Positions 25,911-35,916 are shown, numbered from the stretch's first letter. The stretch: DNA of 58,441 nucleotides from Ferruginibacter sp. (GCF_014377975.1 NZ_JACMOO010000186.1:1-58441), one strand, 5' to 3'. Program-made: numbers and translations. The notes: generated by a model from the letters alone, not told the origin.

Positions 25911-26447
25911 TATATTTTTAGTAATGTATGAAGATTTTGGTGCAAGGCAGTTTAAATTTTTATTGATAAATACAAGATTGTAGCCAATGATTGTCATTTA
26001 AAATCGTATTTATAAATTGTATTCATCGTAGCTTTAAAACAGCCCTTATCCATGAAATGGTGCGTTTTATAAAAGTTACCTATTTTTAGCAGCCACAGTT
26101 CCTGCCCTTATTCAAATATATTTTTTTAAGCTGTTGTTACATTTATTTTAAGGATATTGATACTACTGATTGAAAATTGATTAATGATATTGTTGACAGC
26201 AAATGACTGAACTACTCTTAACCGTTTTTGTTTCAATTAGCCTGAAACTCCAAGTTACTATATCGGTTCCGTTATTGGTAAGGTTGTACGCCTTTGGCCA
26301 CAGCCCTTTTTTTAATGTAGTTACTATTGATTGACGTACCCTATTTTATCAGCAATTTAAATTTTTCATCTTCAGGTTCTATGGTAATTATATTTATCTA
26401 TAGAAATTTATGCGGAAACCGGCCACTGATTTAACCTGTATTGGCCA
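25911..26447. other. Gene-free interval
   Basis: About 540 AT-rich bases between the flippase and a short minus-strand reading frame. I see no RNA gene, strong hairpin or convincing coding frame; it may be decayed coding DNA. Confidence 0.45.
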
Positions 26448-26687
26448 CTATCGATTATTGTTTTCACTTGTCCTTAAATGGATATTCATATTCTTCTCCA
26501 ATAGATACCAGTTTAACTGCAACGATATCAGAAAAGCATTGTTGCTAAGTGTAATGCTATACCCTGCAAAAGAACGCAATAAAATTAAAGAACTATACAG
26601 CACTTTGCTTTGCCGAAACATTAACCATGCTTTTATGAAATTTGCTTTGAAGAAATATTTTATATTATCAGCGATCCTAAACTTCAT
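26448..26687 (-). CDS. Possible small protein, 79 aa
   Basis: The ATG at 26687 overlaps the stop of the GT2 gene by 11 bases on the same strand, which is the arrangement of a coupled downstream gene. The product is basic with two hydrophobic stretches (FIKAWLMF and SLILLRSFAGYSITL). I do not recognise it. It could be the N-terminal remnant of a decayed gene, because the following 500 bases lack coding frames. Confidence 0.3.
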   Translation of the reverse strand: MKFRIADNIKYFFKANFIKAWLMFRQSKVLYSSLILLRSFAGYSITLSNNAFLISLQLNWYLLEKNMNIHLRTSENNNR

Positions 26688-27684
26688 AAGTCCTTTTTAT
26701 TTTTGATAATTGCTTAACACCTAAAAAAGTAGTTATTATAAGCCGGTATAATTCTTTCTTTAATTTTTTTTGTTTTAAAAGAAAGATACGCATAGCAATA
26801 AATTTTTTTACGGCTGCCAGTTTATGGCCCTCATATTGCAAGCGCATTAAACCATGCTCGTCATCCATTTCGGTGTATCTTTTTATGATTGTGGCATCCT
26901 TTAAATAGTTTGTAATAAGATGGCAGGTAAGCTGATTAGTATATTGATTACGGTTTAAGGATGTTAGCAAAGCCTTGCTGGTAAAAGCACATGCACTACT
27001 ATTAGCCGAATGGATACGGTATTTAAATAGTGGCTTATTTACAAATCCTGCGGTTAGTTTACTATTGGATGCAACTATAAAAGGCCCAAGCGTCATATCA
27101 AGATACGCCCAATGAGAATGTTGATATTTAGCAGCTATTTTTTCAAACTCATTTATCCGCAAATATTTTTTGCGGATGCAGTATGCTGAACCAAACCAAT
27201 ACCCTTCTCTGAACAGGATGGAATGTTTAAATTGATCGCTCCATTCTGCACCAGAAAAGTTTCCGGTAATTCTTTCTACGTTAAGATTGGTTTCATCCTT
27301 TACTCCTGTTAATTGCAAATTTTCGTTTACCCTACAATGATTGTGAGAAGCGATACACATTGTATCATCTGATAAAAATAGTTTCTCCATTTCTTCCAGC
27401 TTTTGCGGCATCCACACATCATCTCCGTCTAAAAAAGCAATGATATCGCCGGTTGCTGCTTTAACGCCACATAATGTATTTTTTAAAGCACCTACATTAT
27501 AAGGTTGTCTGATATATTTAATGGATGATGCATACCTGTTGATAATGGAAACTGAATTATCTGTACTGCAATCATCTACTATTATTATTTCATCAGCACA
27601 CCTGGTTTGATTCAATACTGACTGAATGGATTGCTCCAGATATTTTTCTAAATTATACACGATAATAATTGCAGAGATTGTCAT
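26677..27684 (-). CDS. Glycosyltransferase family 2
   Basis: The 335-aa GT-A protein starts MTISAIIIVYNLEKYLEQSIQSV, with DDCSTDNS for nucleotide binding and the metal-binding FLDGDDVW in the expected place (about residues 84-91). It would transfer a sugar from a nucleotide donor with inversion. Its ATG overlaps the TGA of the upstream GT4 by 4 bases (27681-27684), so the two are co-translated. Confidence 0.87.
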   Translation of the reverse strand: MTISAIIIVYNLEKYLEQSIQSVLNQTRCADEIIIVDDCSTDNSVSIINRYASSIKYIRQPYNVGALKNTLCGVKAATGDIIAFLDGDDVWMPQKLEEMEKLFLSDDTMCIASHNHCRVNENLQLTGVKDETNLNVERITGNFSGAEWSDQFKHSILFREGYWFGSAYCIRKKYLRINEFEKIAAKYQHSHWAYLDMTLGPFIVASNSKLTAGFVNKPLFKYRIHSANSSACAFTSKALLTSLNRNQYTNQLTCHLITNYLKDATIIKRYTEMDDEHGLMRLQYEGHKLAAVKKFIAMRIFLLKQKKLKKELYRLIITTFLGVKQLSKIKRTYEV

Positions 27685-28769
27685 TGAAGAACGTTTATAA
27701 AACTGCCAATTATATTTTTAGCACTGTATTGACAGCTCTCAGCAACCAACACAGCCGGGCTTATGGGGGCATTGATGGCTGTTACAATAATTTTAGCTAA
27801 AGCGTCCGGGTCACCCACTTTACAAAGGAAACCAAATTGCCCGCTTTTTAATATTTCGGCTGGCCCTGTGGGGCAATCAGTACTAACGGTTGTTTTACCC
27901 AATGCCATTGCTTCTACAATTACATTTCCAAACCCTTCATTAACAGAAGAAAGTACAAAAAGATCGCAATTATTAATCCATCGATATGGATTTTTATCAA
28001 ATCCGATTAAAAAAATATTTTGTTCCAGTTGCATTTTTCTAATCACATTTTTAAGCAGTTTTTCTTCAGGTCCTACACCTAAAATAATCAAAATATACCC
28101 TTCTGCATTGGGTAATGCCTTAAACGCTTTTATCAACGTTAGTTGGTCTTTTTGCTTTACCAGTCTACCAATATTCAATAATATTTTCTTACCTCCTGTT
28201 TCAAATGGAAATGAAATTTTTTCTGTTGCTTTTATAAAAATATTATCATCAAAAACCGGGTTATGAATTACGAGCGCCTGTGGTAATTTTTTTGTTGTTT
28301 TTTGTTGAAGCCATTTTAAACCATCCTCACTTGCTGTTATGATTTTATCTGCCCGGTGTGTAAAAAAACGGTGAATTACTGTAAGTAAAAATCTTTCTTT
28401 TAAAAACCGGACAGACGTGGAAGAAGGGTTAGAGTACTGTTGATTTAAAATAATTAATGGGGTTAAATGAAACCTTTTTTTTACTATTATTAATGATACA
28501 TTGATGTAATCGCTGGTAGTAAAAATATGAGAGTAAAGATTTTTTTTTAAAAATGGAGGAAGTTTTTTTAAATATCCTGAAAAGGAATTTGTACCTAACT
28601 CATGAACGGGGATGCCAGGATTCAATATGTCGAAGTATACCCCTGTTTTTTTACCAAGTAACAACTCTGTTTCAATTCCGTTAGCAAAAAAACCATTGGC
28701 TATATTCACAAAAACCCTTTCAGCTCCTCCACCACCAAGGTTAGGTAAAACGAAAAGAATTTTTTTCAA
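27681..28769 (-). CDS. Glycosyltransferase family 4
   Basis: The 362-aa GT-B protein has the N-terminal glycine-rich loop LPNLGGGGAERVFVNIANGF and the C-terminal EX7E motif in NEGFGNVIVEAMALGKTTV. It precedes and overlaps the GT2 gene. It is separated by 84 bases from rfbA and may be part of the same rfbB-rfbA-GT4-GT2 transcript, in which case it may use a deoxysugar made from dTDP-glucose; this is inference. Confidence 0.87.
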   Translation of the reverse strand: MKKILFVLPNLGGGGAERVFVNIANGFFANGIETELLLGKKTGVYFDILNPGIPVHELGTNSFSGYLKKLPPFLKKNLYSHIFTTSDYINVSLIIVKKRFHLTPLIILNQQYSNPSSTSVRFLKERFLLTVIHRFFTHRADKIITASEDGLKWLQQKTTKKLPQALVIHNPVFDDNIFIKATEKISFPFETGGKKILLNIGRLVKQKDQLTLIKAFKALPNAEGYILIILGVGPEEKLLKNVIRKMQLEQNIFLIGFDKNPYRWINNCDLFVLSSVNEGFGNVIVEAMALGKTTVSTDCPTGPAEILKSGQFGFLCKVGDPDALAKIIVTAINAPISPAVLVAESCQYSAKNIIGSFINVLQ

Positions 28770-28853
28770 TTTAATTTAAATTTACCTTACGTGTTGGTGG
28801 TGATTTGATATTAAAAAAAATTACAGATAAAAAACCGGCTTGTACCCTGTTCC

Positions 28854-29714
28854 TTACCGTACAAGTTGTTGTAAATACTCACCATAGCCACTCTTTTTTA
28901 ATTTAAGGGCTTCATTCATTAGTTGCTCTTTATTAATAAATCCCATGCGCCACGCAATTTCCTCAGGGCAGCCAATTTTTAAACCCTGCCTCTTTTCAAT
29001 TACCCTCACATATTCACTGGCATCATTCAGCGATTCAAATGTTCCGGTATCCAGCCAGGCAAATCCCCTGTCTAACACACCAACTTTTAATTTTTTATTT
29101 TTAAGGTAAATCCTGTTTACATCTGTAATTTCATATTCGCCCCTCGGGCTTGCAGGAATATTTTTGGCAATATTTACTACTTCATTATCATAAAAATATA
29201 AACCCGGAACCGCAAAATTACTTTTTGGATGCATTGGTTTTTCTTCAATACTTACAGCATTTAATGCATCATCAAATTCAACAACACCATATCTTTCGGG
29301 ATCGCTGACCGGGTAAGCAAATATAACGGCGCCATCGGGATTAGCCGAATTCTGGAGTAATTTACTAAAGCCGCTTCCATAAAAAATATTATCTCCCAAA
29401 ACCAATGCAACACTATCAGTACCAATAAATTTTTCGCCTATAACAAAAGCCTGGGCAAGGCCATTGGGTACTTCCTGTTTTGCATACGAAATTTCGCAAC
29501 CCCACTGATTGCCATCACCCAGCAGGCGCATAAACTGGGCCTGGTCGTCGGGGGTAGTAATGATCAGTATTTCCCTGATGCCTGCCAGCATTAAAGTACT
29601 CAGCGGATAATATATCATTGGTTTATCATAAACAGGCATTAACTGTTTACTAATACCCATGGTAATGGGGTACAACCTGGTACCGCTGCCACCTGCTAAA
29701 ATAATTCCTTTCAT
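28854..29714 (-). CDS. rfbA: Glucose-1-phosphate thymidylyltransferase
   Basis: The 286-aa protein begins [18 protein letters not shown], the nucleotide-binding signature of RfbA/RmlA, and keeps [12 protein letters not shown] and EEKP in the expected order. It makes dTDP-glucose from glucose-1-phosphate and dTTP. Length matches RmlA (about 290 aa). It lies 33 bases after rfbB. The usual rfbC and rfbD partners are not in this window. Confidence 0.94.
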   Translation of the reverse strand: MKGIILAGGSGTRLYPITMGISKQLMPVYDKPMIYYPLSTLMLAGIREILIITTPDDQAQFMRLLGDGNQWGCEISYAKQEVPNGLAQAFVIGEKFIGTDSVALVLGDNIFYGSGFSKLLQNSANPDGAVIFAYPVSDPERYGVVEFDDALNAVSIEEKPMHPKSNFAVPGLYFYDNEVVNIAKNIPASPRGEYEITDVNRIYLKNKKLKVGVLDRGFAWLDTGTFESLNDASEYVRVIEKRQGLKIGCPEEIAWRMGFINKEQLMNEALKLKKSGYGEYLQQLVR

Positions 29715-29747
29715 ATTGCCCTGTTTCCTAAAAGAGAAACTGCTTTT

Positions 29748-30800
29748 TTATCGTTTATCATATTGTTGCTGGTAATAATTTTGATAATTTCCACTCGTAA
29801 CGTCATTAAGCCATTCCGTATTGCTCAGGTACCAGTCTATTGTCTTTGATATGCCTTCTTCAAATTGAAGAGAAGGCAACCAACCCAATTCATTTTTAAG
29901 TTTGGTAGCATCAATGGCATAACGCAAATCGTGGCCAGCCCTGTCTGTAACATAAGTAATCAGCTTTTCAGAAGCGCCTTTTTCACGGCCCAGTTTTGTA
30001 TCCATTTGCTTGCACAATTCCTTTACCAGGTCTATATTGGTCCATTCATTATGCCCGCCAATATTATAGGTTTCACCCATTTTACCTTTGTGGAAAATAA
30101 CATCAATTGCTCTTACATGATCTTCTACATACAACCAATCCCGTATGTTTTCGCCCTTGCCGTAAATGGGTAAAGGTTTATTATTGATGATATTGTGAAT
30201 GCAAAGAGGAATTAATTTTTCGGGAAAATGAAAAGGTCCGTAATTGTTGCTGCAGTTAGAAATTTTAACGGGCATGTGGTAAGTATGATAAAAGGCCCGT
30301 ACCAAATGATCGGAAGCCGCTTTGGATGCGGAATATGGGCTACGGGGGTCATAAGCGGTTTCTTCTGTAAAAAAGCCTTCTGCACCCAATGAGCCATATA
30401 CTTCGTCGGTAGAAATATGGTAGAAGATTTTATCGTCGAAATTATCTTTCCAGCATTCTTTGGCGGTTTGCAAAAGGCAACCGGTACCCACCACGTTGGT
30501 GGTAACAAAAGCAAGCGGATCGGTAATGGACCTGTCTACATGACTTTCGGCAGCACAATGTAACACTGCAGTAAAAGAATACTTATCAAATAAGGTGCGT
30601 AAAAAAGGCAGATCGGTTATATCGCCTTTTACAAATTCATAGTTGGGCTGTGCCTCAATGTCTTTTAAATTTTCAAGGTTACCGGCATAAGTAAGTTTAT
30701 CAAGATTTACAATTTTGTATTGCGGGTATTTGGTAACAAACAACCTTGTTAAATGAGAACCAATAAAGCCGGCGCCGCCGGTAACTAAAATAGTGTGCAT
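29748..30800 (-). CDS. rfbB: dTDP-glucose 4,6-dehydratase
   Basis: The 350-aa extended SDR has TGGAGFIGSHL at the N-terminus, the catalytic STDEVYGSLG segment and YSASKAASDHL with the YxxxK pair. It converts dTDP-glucose to dTDP-4-keto-6-deoxyglucose, the branch point for rhamnose and for amino-deoxy sugars. As no rfbC/rfbD is visible, the final sugar is unknown. It leads the rfbB-rfbA pair and is divergent from the methyltransferase gene at 31131. Confidence 0.94.
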   Translation of the reverse strand: MHTILVTGGAGFIGSHLTRLFVTKYPQYKIVNLDKLTYAGNLENLKDIEAQPNYEFVKGDITDLPFLRTLFDKYSFTAVLHCAAESHVDRSITDPLAFVTTNVVGTGCLLQTAKECWKDNFDDKIFYHISTDEVYGSLGAEGFFTEETAYDPRSPYSASKAASDHLVRAFYHTYHMPVKISNCSNNYGPFHFPEKLIPLCIHNIINNKPLPIYGKGENIRDWLYVEDHVRAIDVIFHKGKMGETYNIGGHNEWTNIDLVKELCKQMDTKLGREKGASEKLITYVTDRAGHDLRYAIDATKLKNELGWLPSLQFEEGISKTIDWYLSNTEWLNDVTSGNYQNYYQQQYDKR

Positions 30801-31130
30801 GTGTTAGTTATTAAAATTCTGTAAAAGTAGAAATAAATTTTTAAGTAAAGGTCAGTTTGGGATATTACAAAATGGTTACGTCATCTATTAATTTTATGTA
30901 TCACAATCATTATTGATAATCCTCAGGGCCTTGCTATAAAATCATGGATGTTCTATAACTAAATATTCAGTAAAAACTTACACTCTCTTTCATTAATAAA
31001 CAGAACTTATATTTCTATTTTATTACTACAATTTAATCAATCAGGTTTACTGCTACATTTTTTTGCAAAAGCATTTGGTTTAGTTTCCTCTATTTTTGCA
31101 CGCATAATTAGAATATCTGAATAAGTTAAT
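30801..31130. other. Divergent intergenic region
   Basis: It separates rfbB (minus) and a methyltransferase gene (plus). Apart from the -7-like element at 31091-31098 I see no defined signal, RNA gene or repeat. Confidence 0.5.
31091..31098 (+). promoter_or_regulatory. Candidate Bacteroidota -7 promoter element
   Basis: TATTTTTG matches the TAnnTTTG consensus, 32 bases before the ATG of the methyltransferase gene. No well-spaced -33 element is evident. Confidence 0.4.
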
Positions 31131-32048
31131 ATGGTAGCCAATTTTAATACCCAACCCATTAAAGCAATACAAGGAAAGGAAAAACCGGTATATATTTTTG
31201 AGGAAGAAAAAAGTGCTAATATCGATGAAGCAGTAGTAAGTTCTTTTGGTGAAGAATGGCTAAAATTCAGCAACTTTAATGAAAAAGATATTAACCAGTT
31301 TGGCGACGAATATTTTGATATTACCGATGCTTCCATTTTAAATAAAAATACATATGCACTGGATATGGGTTGCGGTAGTGGAAGATTTTCCAGGTACCTG
31401 TCTTCCAAAGTAGGTTTTATAGAAGTAATGGATCCCAGCGAAGCCATTTGGGCAGCAGAAAAATTATTATGTGGTATTAACAATGTAAGGATGATCAATG
31501 CTTCTGCAGATTCTATTCCTTTTAATGATAATACTTTTGATCTTGTATTATCCATTGGTGTTTTACATCATATTCCGGATACACAGATGGCTATGCAAAA
31601 TTGCGTTAGTAAAGTAAAACCCGGAGGATATTTTTTTGTTTATCTCTATTACAATCTTGATAACAGGGGCTTTGTATTCCGGTTTATTTTTAAAATAGTG
31701 AATTGGATAAGAAAAATCATTTCTTCCATGCCTTCCGTTCTGAAAAAATTAATGTGCGATCTGCTGGCGGTGATGATTTATGTACCTATAATCTTTACCG
31801 GTAAGGTTTTACATTTTGTTGGATTACAGGGTTTGGCAAAAAAAATCCCTTTATCCTATTATCAGGATAAGTCTTTTTTTATTATAAGGAATGATGCATT
31901 AGACAGGTTTGGAACCAGGCTGGAACACCGATTTTCAAAAGCAGAGATACAGCTTATGATGGAAACATGTGGCTTGATCAATATCTGTTTTTCTGACAAT
32001 AAGCCTTACTGGCATGCAATTGGAAAAAAGGATACGGCAAAGATATAA
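31131..32048 (+). CDS. Class I SAM-dependent methyltransferase
   Basis: The 305-aa protein contains the SAM motif LDMGCGSGRFSRYLS (about residues 76-90) and the VLSIGVLHHIPD motif. C-terminal to the Rossmann fold is a long basic/hydrophobic segment (FVFRFIFKIVNWIRKI and LLAVMIYVPIIFTGKVL) that may associate with the membrane. It differs from the small EPS methyltransferases by this tail, which is shared in outline with the proteins at 37259 and 40190. It is followed by the polymerase-like gene at 32251. Confidence 0.82.
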   Translation: MVANFNTQPIKAIQGKEKPVYIFEEEKSANIDEAVVSSFGEEWLKFSNFNEKDINQFGDEYFDITDASILNKNTYALDMGCGSGRFSRYLSSKVGFIEVMDPSEAIWAAEKLLCGINNVRMINASADSIPFNDNTFDLVLSIGVLHHIPDTQMAMQNCVSKVKPGGYFFVYLYYNLDNRGFVFRFIFKIVNWIRKIISSMPSVLKKLMCDLLAVMIYVPIIFTGKVLHFVGLQGLAKKIPLSYYQDKSFFIIRNDALDRFGTRLEHRFSKAEIQLMMETCGLINICFSDNKPYWHAIGKKDTAKI

Positions 32049-32250
32049 AATTACCATGATCTTTCAGGAATCTGCTTTCACCTTTGATTTGATTAAGAAA
32101 ACTAAATTGTTAACTGCCAGGCATTGTTTTTTACTTATTGAATTTCATCGCAAAACGTTGTCAGTTTTTGTCAATATCTTTATCAGGTACAAATAAATGG
32201 ATTACCCATCAAAGTGCTGTTACTTATTGCAGCCCCATCAAATACCTTAA

Positions 32251-33585
32251 ATGCTCACTTATTACGATGCAATACTGGCACCGCTCTATTTTATCTTAAT
32301 ACTTTTGCTATTAATATTGTGGAAACGAAAATATTATAACCATTCACCTGTAGCAAAGTATATAATTCCCTGTTTCGTTTTAAAAAGTATTTGTTGTGTT
32401 TTTCTTGCTTGCATCTACCATTTTTACTACGGATATAGCGATAGCGAGACTTATTTTAACGGATCGCAGGAAATATGGAGGGCCGCAAAAGAGAATCCGT
32501 TGTATGGATTTGAACTAGTATTTAAACCAGTAGAAAACTGTTCTTTTGGAGCCCAAAAATATGCGGTGCAATTAATTAATCCAATTCAAAATGTACCTAC
32601 GCTGTTTATATTCAGAATGGCAGGTTTTATTGGTATGTTTTGTTTTGGAACTTATTTACCCATCGCCCTGTTTTTTTCTTTACTGGCTTTTATGGGTACG
32701 TGGAAGATTTTTTTAATTTTCTATGAACAAAACCCTGGGTATCATAAATCAATTGCCCTTGGTTGTTTATTTGCACCATCGGCACTTTTGTGGGGCACCA
32801 ATATTTTAAAAGATCCCATTTGTATGTATGGTCTGGGGCTTTGCGTAACAGGCCTGTTTGCTATTAGTAAAAAAAGACTAAAACTGGTGAACCTGGTTGA
32901 ACTTTTTATTGGATCATTAGTATTATTACTTGTTAAAAATTATATCTTTTACATCTTCCTTGTTGCTGTGTTGATTACTTTTTTTTGTATGTACAAAAGC
33001 CAATATCCGGTTATAAGGATTGTTTTTCGCTTTTTTATTTTTCTGGGATTGTTTACAGGCATTCTTTTAGCATATAGAAACATGCAGTTTTTAGGAACCC
33101 TGTTATATACAAACTTTACTGGCTTTGCCATTGGCATACAAAATGCTCAATCTGCCCAGGCCGAGGATGGGGCGTCCGGCTATACTATACCTGGTGTTAC
33201 TGATTTTTCGGCCTGGGGTATTTTAAGAACTTACCTGCTATCTCTAAATGTTGCTTTGTTCAGGCCATACTTCTGGGAGGTTCGTAATCCATTGATGCTG
33301 TTAAATGCAATGGAATCTTTCACAGTAATGCTATTAACAATATATTTATTAATTAAAACTAAATTTAAAGGGTTCTTTAAGTTTGCTTCAAAAAATTCTG
33401 TTTTATTTTTTTCCCTGGTTTTCAGTTTATTGCTTGCACCTTTGGCAGGTTTTGTTTCGTTTAACTTTGGTACTTTGGTAAGATATAAATTTCCTGCAGT
33501 TCCATTTTTTTACACTTATTTATTGTTACTGTTTGCAATGGTGCGAAAAAAAAATACAGCCAGTAAAGCATCCATCACCGCATAG
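32251..33585 (+). CDS. Multi-pass membrane protein, candidate polysaccharide polymerase, paralogue B
   Basis: The 444-aa protein has about 10 hydrophobic segments and aligns with the protein at 18447-19793 in layout and motif spacing: GYSDSETYF (61-69), NILKDPICM (184-192), FRPYFWE (337-343) and NFGTLVRYKFP (405-415). The last two motifs occupy identical residue positions in both. I cannot assign a published family. It is followed, after 34-43 bases, by a GT4 gene, and its neighbours fit the idea of a Wzy-type polymerase. Confidence 0.65.
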   Translation: MLTYYDAILAPLYFILILLLLILWKRKYYNHSPVAKYIIPCFVLKSICCVFLACIYHFYYGYSDSETYFNGSQEIWRAAKENPLYGFELVFKPVENCSFGAQKYAVQLINPIQNVPTLFIFRMAGFIGMFCFGTYLPIALFFSLLAFMGTWKIFLIFYEQNPGYHKSIALGCLFAPSALLWGTNILKDPICMYGLGLCVTGLFAISKKRLKLVNLVELFIGSLVLLLVKNYIFYIFLVAVLITFFCMYKSQYPVIRIVFRFFIFLGLFTGILLAYRNMQFLGTLLYTNFTGFAIGIQNAQSAQAEDGASGYTIPGVTDFSAWGILRTYLLSLNVALFRPYFWEVRNPLMLLNAMESFTVMLLTIYLLIKTKFKGFFKFASKNSVLFFSLVFSLLLAPLAGFVSFNFGTLVRYKFPAVPFFYTYLLLLFAMVRKKNTASKASITA

Positions 33586-33628
33586 CAAAAGCAGTAACAG
33601 GCCACTTTTTATCCCAATCATGCTGTAC

Positions 33629-34792
33629 ATGAAAAAAAAAAAGATCTCCATATTAATCGTTTCCCTCTACAGTGGAGGTGCAGAAAGGGTCGTATCCATT
33701 TTATTGAATTATTTTAAAGACACTTTCGATATTCAGCTTGTTCTGTTGCAACCTGTTATTGAATACGAAATTCCCAGTGATCAGCAAATTACCGTATTAG
33801 ATAAAAATCCTTCCAATAATCCGCTCTTAAACGTTTTAAGAATTCCACTATTGGCTTTTCGTTATTACCGCTTTTTAAAAAAAAATAATATTAATACAAG
33901 TTTGTCTTTTCTTAACCGCCCTAATTTTATTTCAGGATTTTTAAAAGTATTTGGCTGGAAGGGTAAGATAATTTTGAGCGAAAGAACTTTAACTTCTGAA
34001 TATTATACTGTTAAAACCATCGGAGACAAAATGGGGCGTTTGCTGGTAAAAAAATTATATCCCTATGCCGACCTGATAGTATGCAATTCTAAAAATATTG
34101 AGGCAGATCTTAGAACTACATTTAAGGTGCAAACGAATTATCGTATCATTTACAATCCAATTGAGCTAAAGGTAATAAAAGAAAAAATTAAACAGTTTGC
34201 ACCACCAGCAAGCATTACAAGTAAGCCATTTACTTTTATAAGTATTGGCCGGCTCAATTATATTAAAAACCACTTAATGCTGATAAAGGCGGCCTCTCTT
34301 TTAAAGGATATTAATTGCCGGGTGCAAATTATTGGTAAGGGAGAATTAAAGGAAACCCTGGACAATTATATTGTGGCTGCCGGTATGCAGGAACACGTTA
34401 TAATAATTGATCACACCTCTAACCCATTCAGTTATTTAACCATGGCTGATTGTTTTGTACTTACGTCTAATTTTGAGGGCTTCCCCAATGTGGTTCTGGA
34501 AGCCCTTGCATGCAGCTTACCAGTTATTTCAACCGATTGTAAAGGGGGGATAAGGGAACTTCTGACACCTTCAATTGCAATAGATACACCTGCTACAACT
34601 GATATTTTCTACGGCGAATACGGTATGCTTGTACCAGTAGGAAATGCGGAGGTGCTTGCCCAGGCTATGAGAAAAATATATTTTGATACTGCGTTGCATC
34701 AAACCTACAAATTAAAGAACTTTAACCGGGCGAAAAATTTTGATGTCTCTGCCATAATGATGTGTTTTAACGATCTATTGAATCAATATTAA
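33629..34792 (+). CDS. Glycosyltransferase family 4 (paralogue of 46286)
   Basis: The protein is about 387 aa from the ATG at 33629 (MKKKKISILIVSLYSGGAERV); ATG 33620 is also possible. The first 32 residues of the longer open frame (from 33533) lie inside the preceding gene and are rejected. The EX7E motif is NFEGFPNVVLEALACSLPVI. It is closely similar along its length to the GT4 at 46286, sharing IPLLxxR, SERxxTS, GRxLVKKLYP and CFND/YADLLNQ-type ends, and so appears to be a duplicate. Confidence 0.85.
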   Translation: MKKKKISILIVSLYSGGAERVVSILLNYFKDTFDIQLVLLQPVIEYEIPSDQQITVLDKNPSNNPLLNVLRIPLLAFRYYRFLKKNNINTSLSFLNRPNFISGFLKVFGWKGKIILSERTLTSEYYTVKTIGDKMGRLLVKKLYPYADLIVCNSKNIEADLRTTFKVQTNYRIIYNPIELKVIKEKIKQFAPPASITSKPFTFISIGRLNYIKNHLMLIKAASLLKDINCRVQIIGKGELKETLDNYIVAAGMQEHVIIIDHTSNPFSYLTMADCFVLTSNFEGFPNVVLEALACSLPVISTDCKGGIRELLTPSIAIDTPATTDIFYGEYGMLVPVGNAEVLAQAMRKIYFDTALHQTYKLKNFNRAKNFDVSAIMMCFNDLLNQY

Positions 34793-34926
34793 ATTATAAA
34801 CCGCCGCCAATAAATCTGTCATCAATTTTACCAAAATTTGATTTACAGTTACATATTGAATATTCAATATGTACGGCCTTTTGTTACAAATGACTCAGAT
34901 TAAATCTTTTAAATAGCTAATTTGCT

Positions 34927-34934
34927 TACTTTTG
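34927..34934 (+). promoter_or_regulatory. Candidate Bacteroidota -7 promoter element
   Basis: TACTTTTG matches TAnnTTTG, 22 bases before the ATG of the epimerase gene. A -33 element is not obvious. Confidence 0.4.
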
Positions 34935-34956
34935 ATTTTTGAGATAGTCATTGTTT

Positions 34957-35916
34957 ATGGAAGAAAACAGAAAAGAGATATTGGTAACCGGCGGTGCAGG
35001 CTTTATTGGAAGTCATTTAATAGAGGAATTACTGGAAAATAATTACAAAGTAACCATAGTAGATAATTTTGATCCTTTTTATTCAAAAGATATTAAGCTC
35101 AAAAATATTTCAGGTGTAATAAATAGTCCTTATTTGAAGTTAATTGATCTGGACATATTAGATTTGGAAGCATTATTCACACAATTGACGGGGAGCTACG
35201 AGGTTATTGTTCACCTGGCAGCCAAAGCGGGCGTTCGTCCATCTATTGAAGACCCGATAGCTTACCAGGATGTAAATGTAAAAGGCACTCAGAATATGCT
35301 GGAATTTGCAAGGCATAAAAATATCAAACAGTTTGTGTTTGCTTCTTCCAGCAGCGTGTATGGAACTAACATAAATTTTCCATGGAAGGAAAGCGATGTT
35401 TCCCTAAAACCAATCAGTCCATACGCCAGCACAAAAATTTCCGGTGAGCTTTTAGGGCATGTTTACAGTCATTTATTTGGTATACGATTTATTGCCTTGC
35501 GGTTTTTTACTGTATTTGGACCGAGGCAAAGACCAGATTTAGCTATTCACCTGTTTAGCAAAAAAATTTTAAACAACGAAGCGATAAATTTTTTTGGCAA
35601 CGGCAGTACCAGGCGGGATTATACCTATGTCGCGGATACCATTCACGGTATCGTAAACGCAATACAGTACACCCGCACTCCTTACGAGGTTTTTAACCTG
35701 GGAAACCACCAAACGGTATCCTTATCTGAAATGATACAAACCCTTGAATCCGTATTTAATAAAAAAGCTATTATCAAATATTTGCCTGAGCAAATGGGAG
35801 ATGTGCCTATTACATTTGCAGATATTTTTAAGGCAGAGCAATTATTAAACTATATGCCAAGAACCGGGTTTAGACAAGGAGTCATAAATTTTAAAAATTG
35901 GCTCGACACTCAATGA
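34957..35916 (+). CDS. NAD-dependent epimerase, UDP-glucuronate 4-epimerase-like
   Basis: The protein is 319 aa from the ATG at 34957 (an in-frame TTG lies two codons earlier). It is an extended SDR with TGGAGFIGSHLIEELL, SSSSVYG and YASTKISGE (YxxxK), and the NFDPFYSKDIKLKNI stretch that is typical of UDP-glucuronate 4-epimerases. It would make UDP-galacturonate from UDP-glucuronate, which suits a locus with three amidotransferases. Its TGA overlaps the next start by 4 bases (35913-35916). Confidence 0.8.
   Translation: MEENRKEILVTGGAGFIGSHLIEELLENNYKVTIVDNFDPFYSKDIKLKNISGVINSPYLKLIDLDILDLEALFTQLTGSYEVIVHLAAKAGVRPSIEDPIAYQDVNVKGTQNMLEFARHKNIKQFVFASSSSVYGTNINFPWKESDVSLKPISPYASTKISGELLGHVYSHLFGIRFIALRFFTVFGPRQRPDLAIHLFSKKILNNEAINFFGNGSTRRDYTYVADTIHGIVNAIQYTRTPYEVFNLGNHQTVSLSEMIQTLESVFNKKAIIKYLPEQMGDVPITFADIFKAEQLLNYMPRTGFRQGVINFKNWLDTQ

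Noticed and set aside
26410-26706. 98-codon plus-strand frame near 26.5 kb
   Set aside because: It overlaps the antisense of the 79-aa frame and the GT2 3' end; composition is not protein-like.
32014-32196. 60-codon plus-strand frame after the methyltransferase
   Set aside because: It overlaps the end of the methyltransferase and has no recognisable features.
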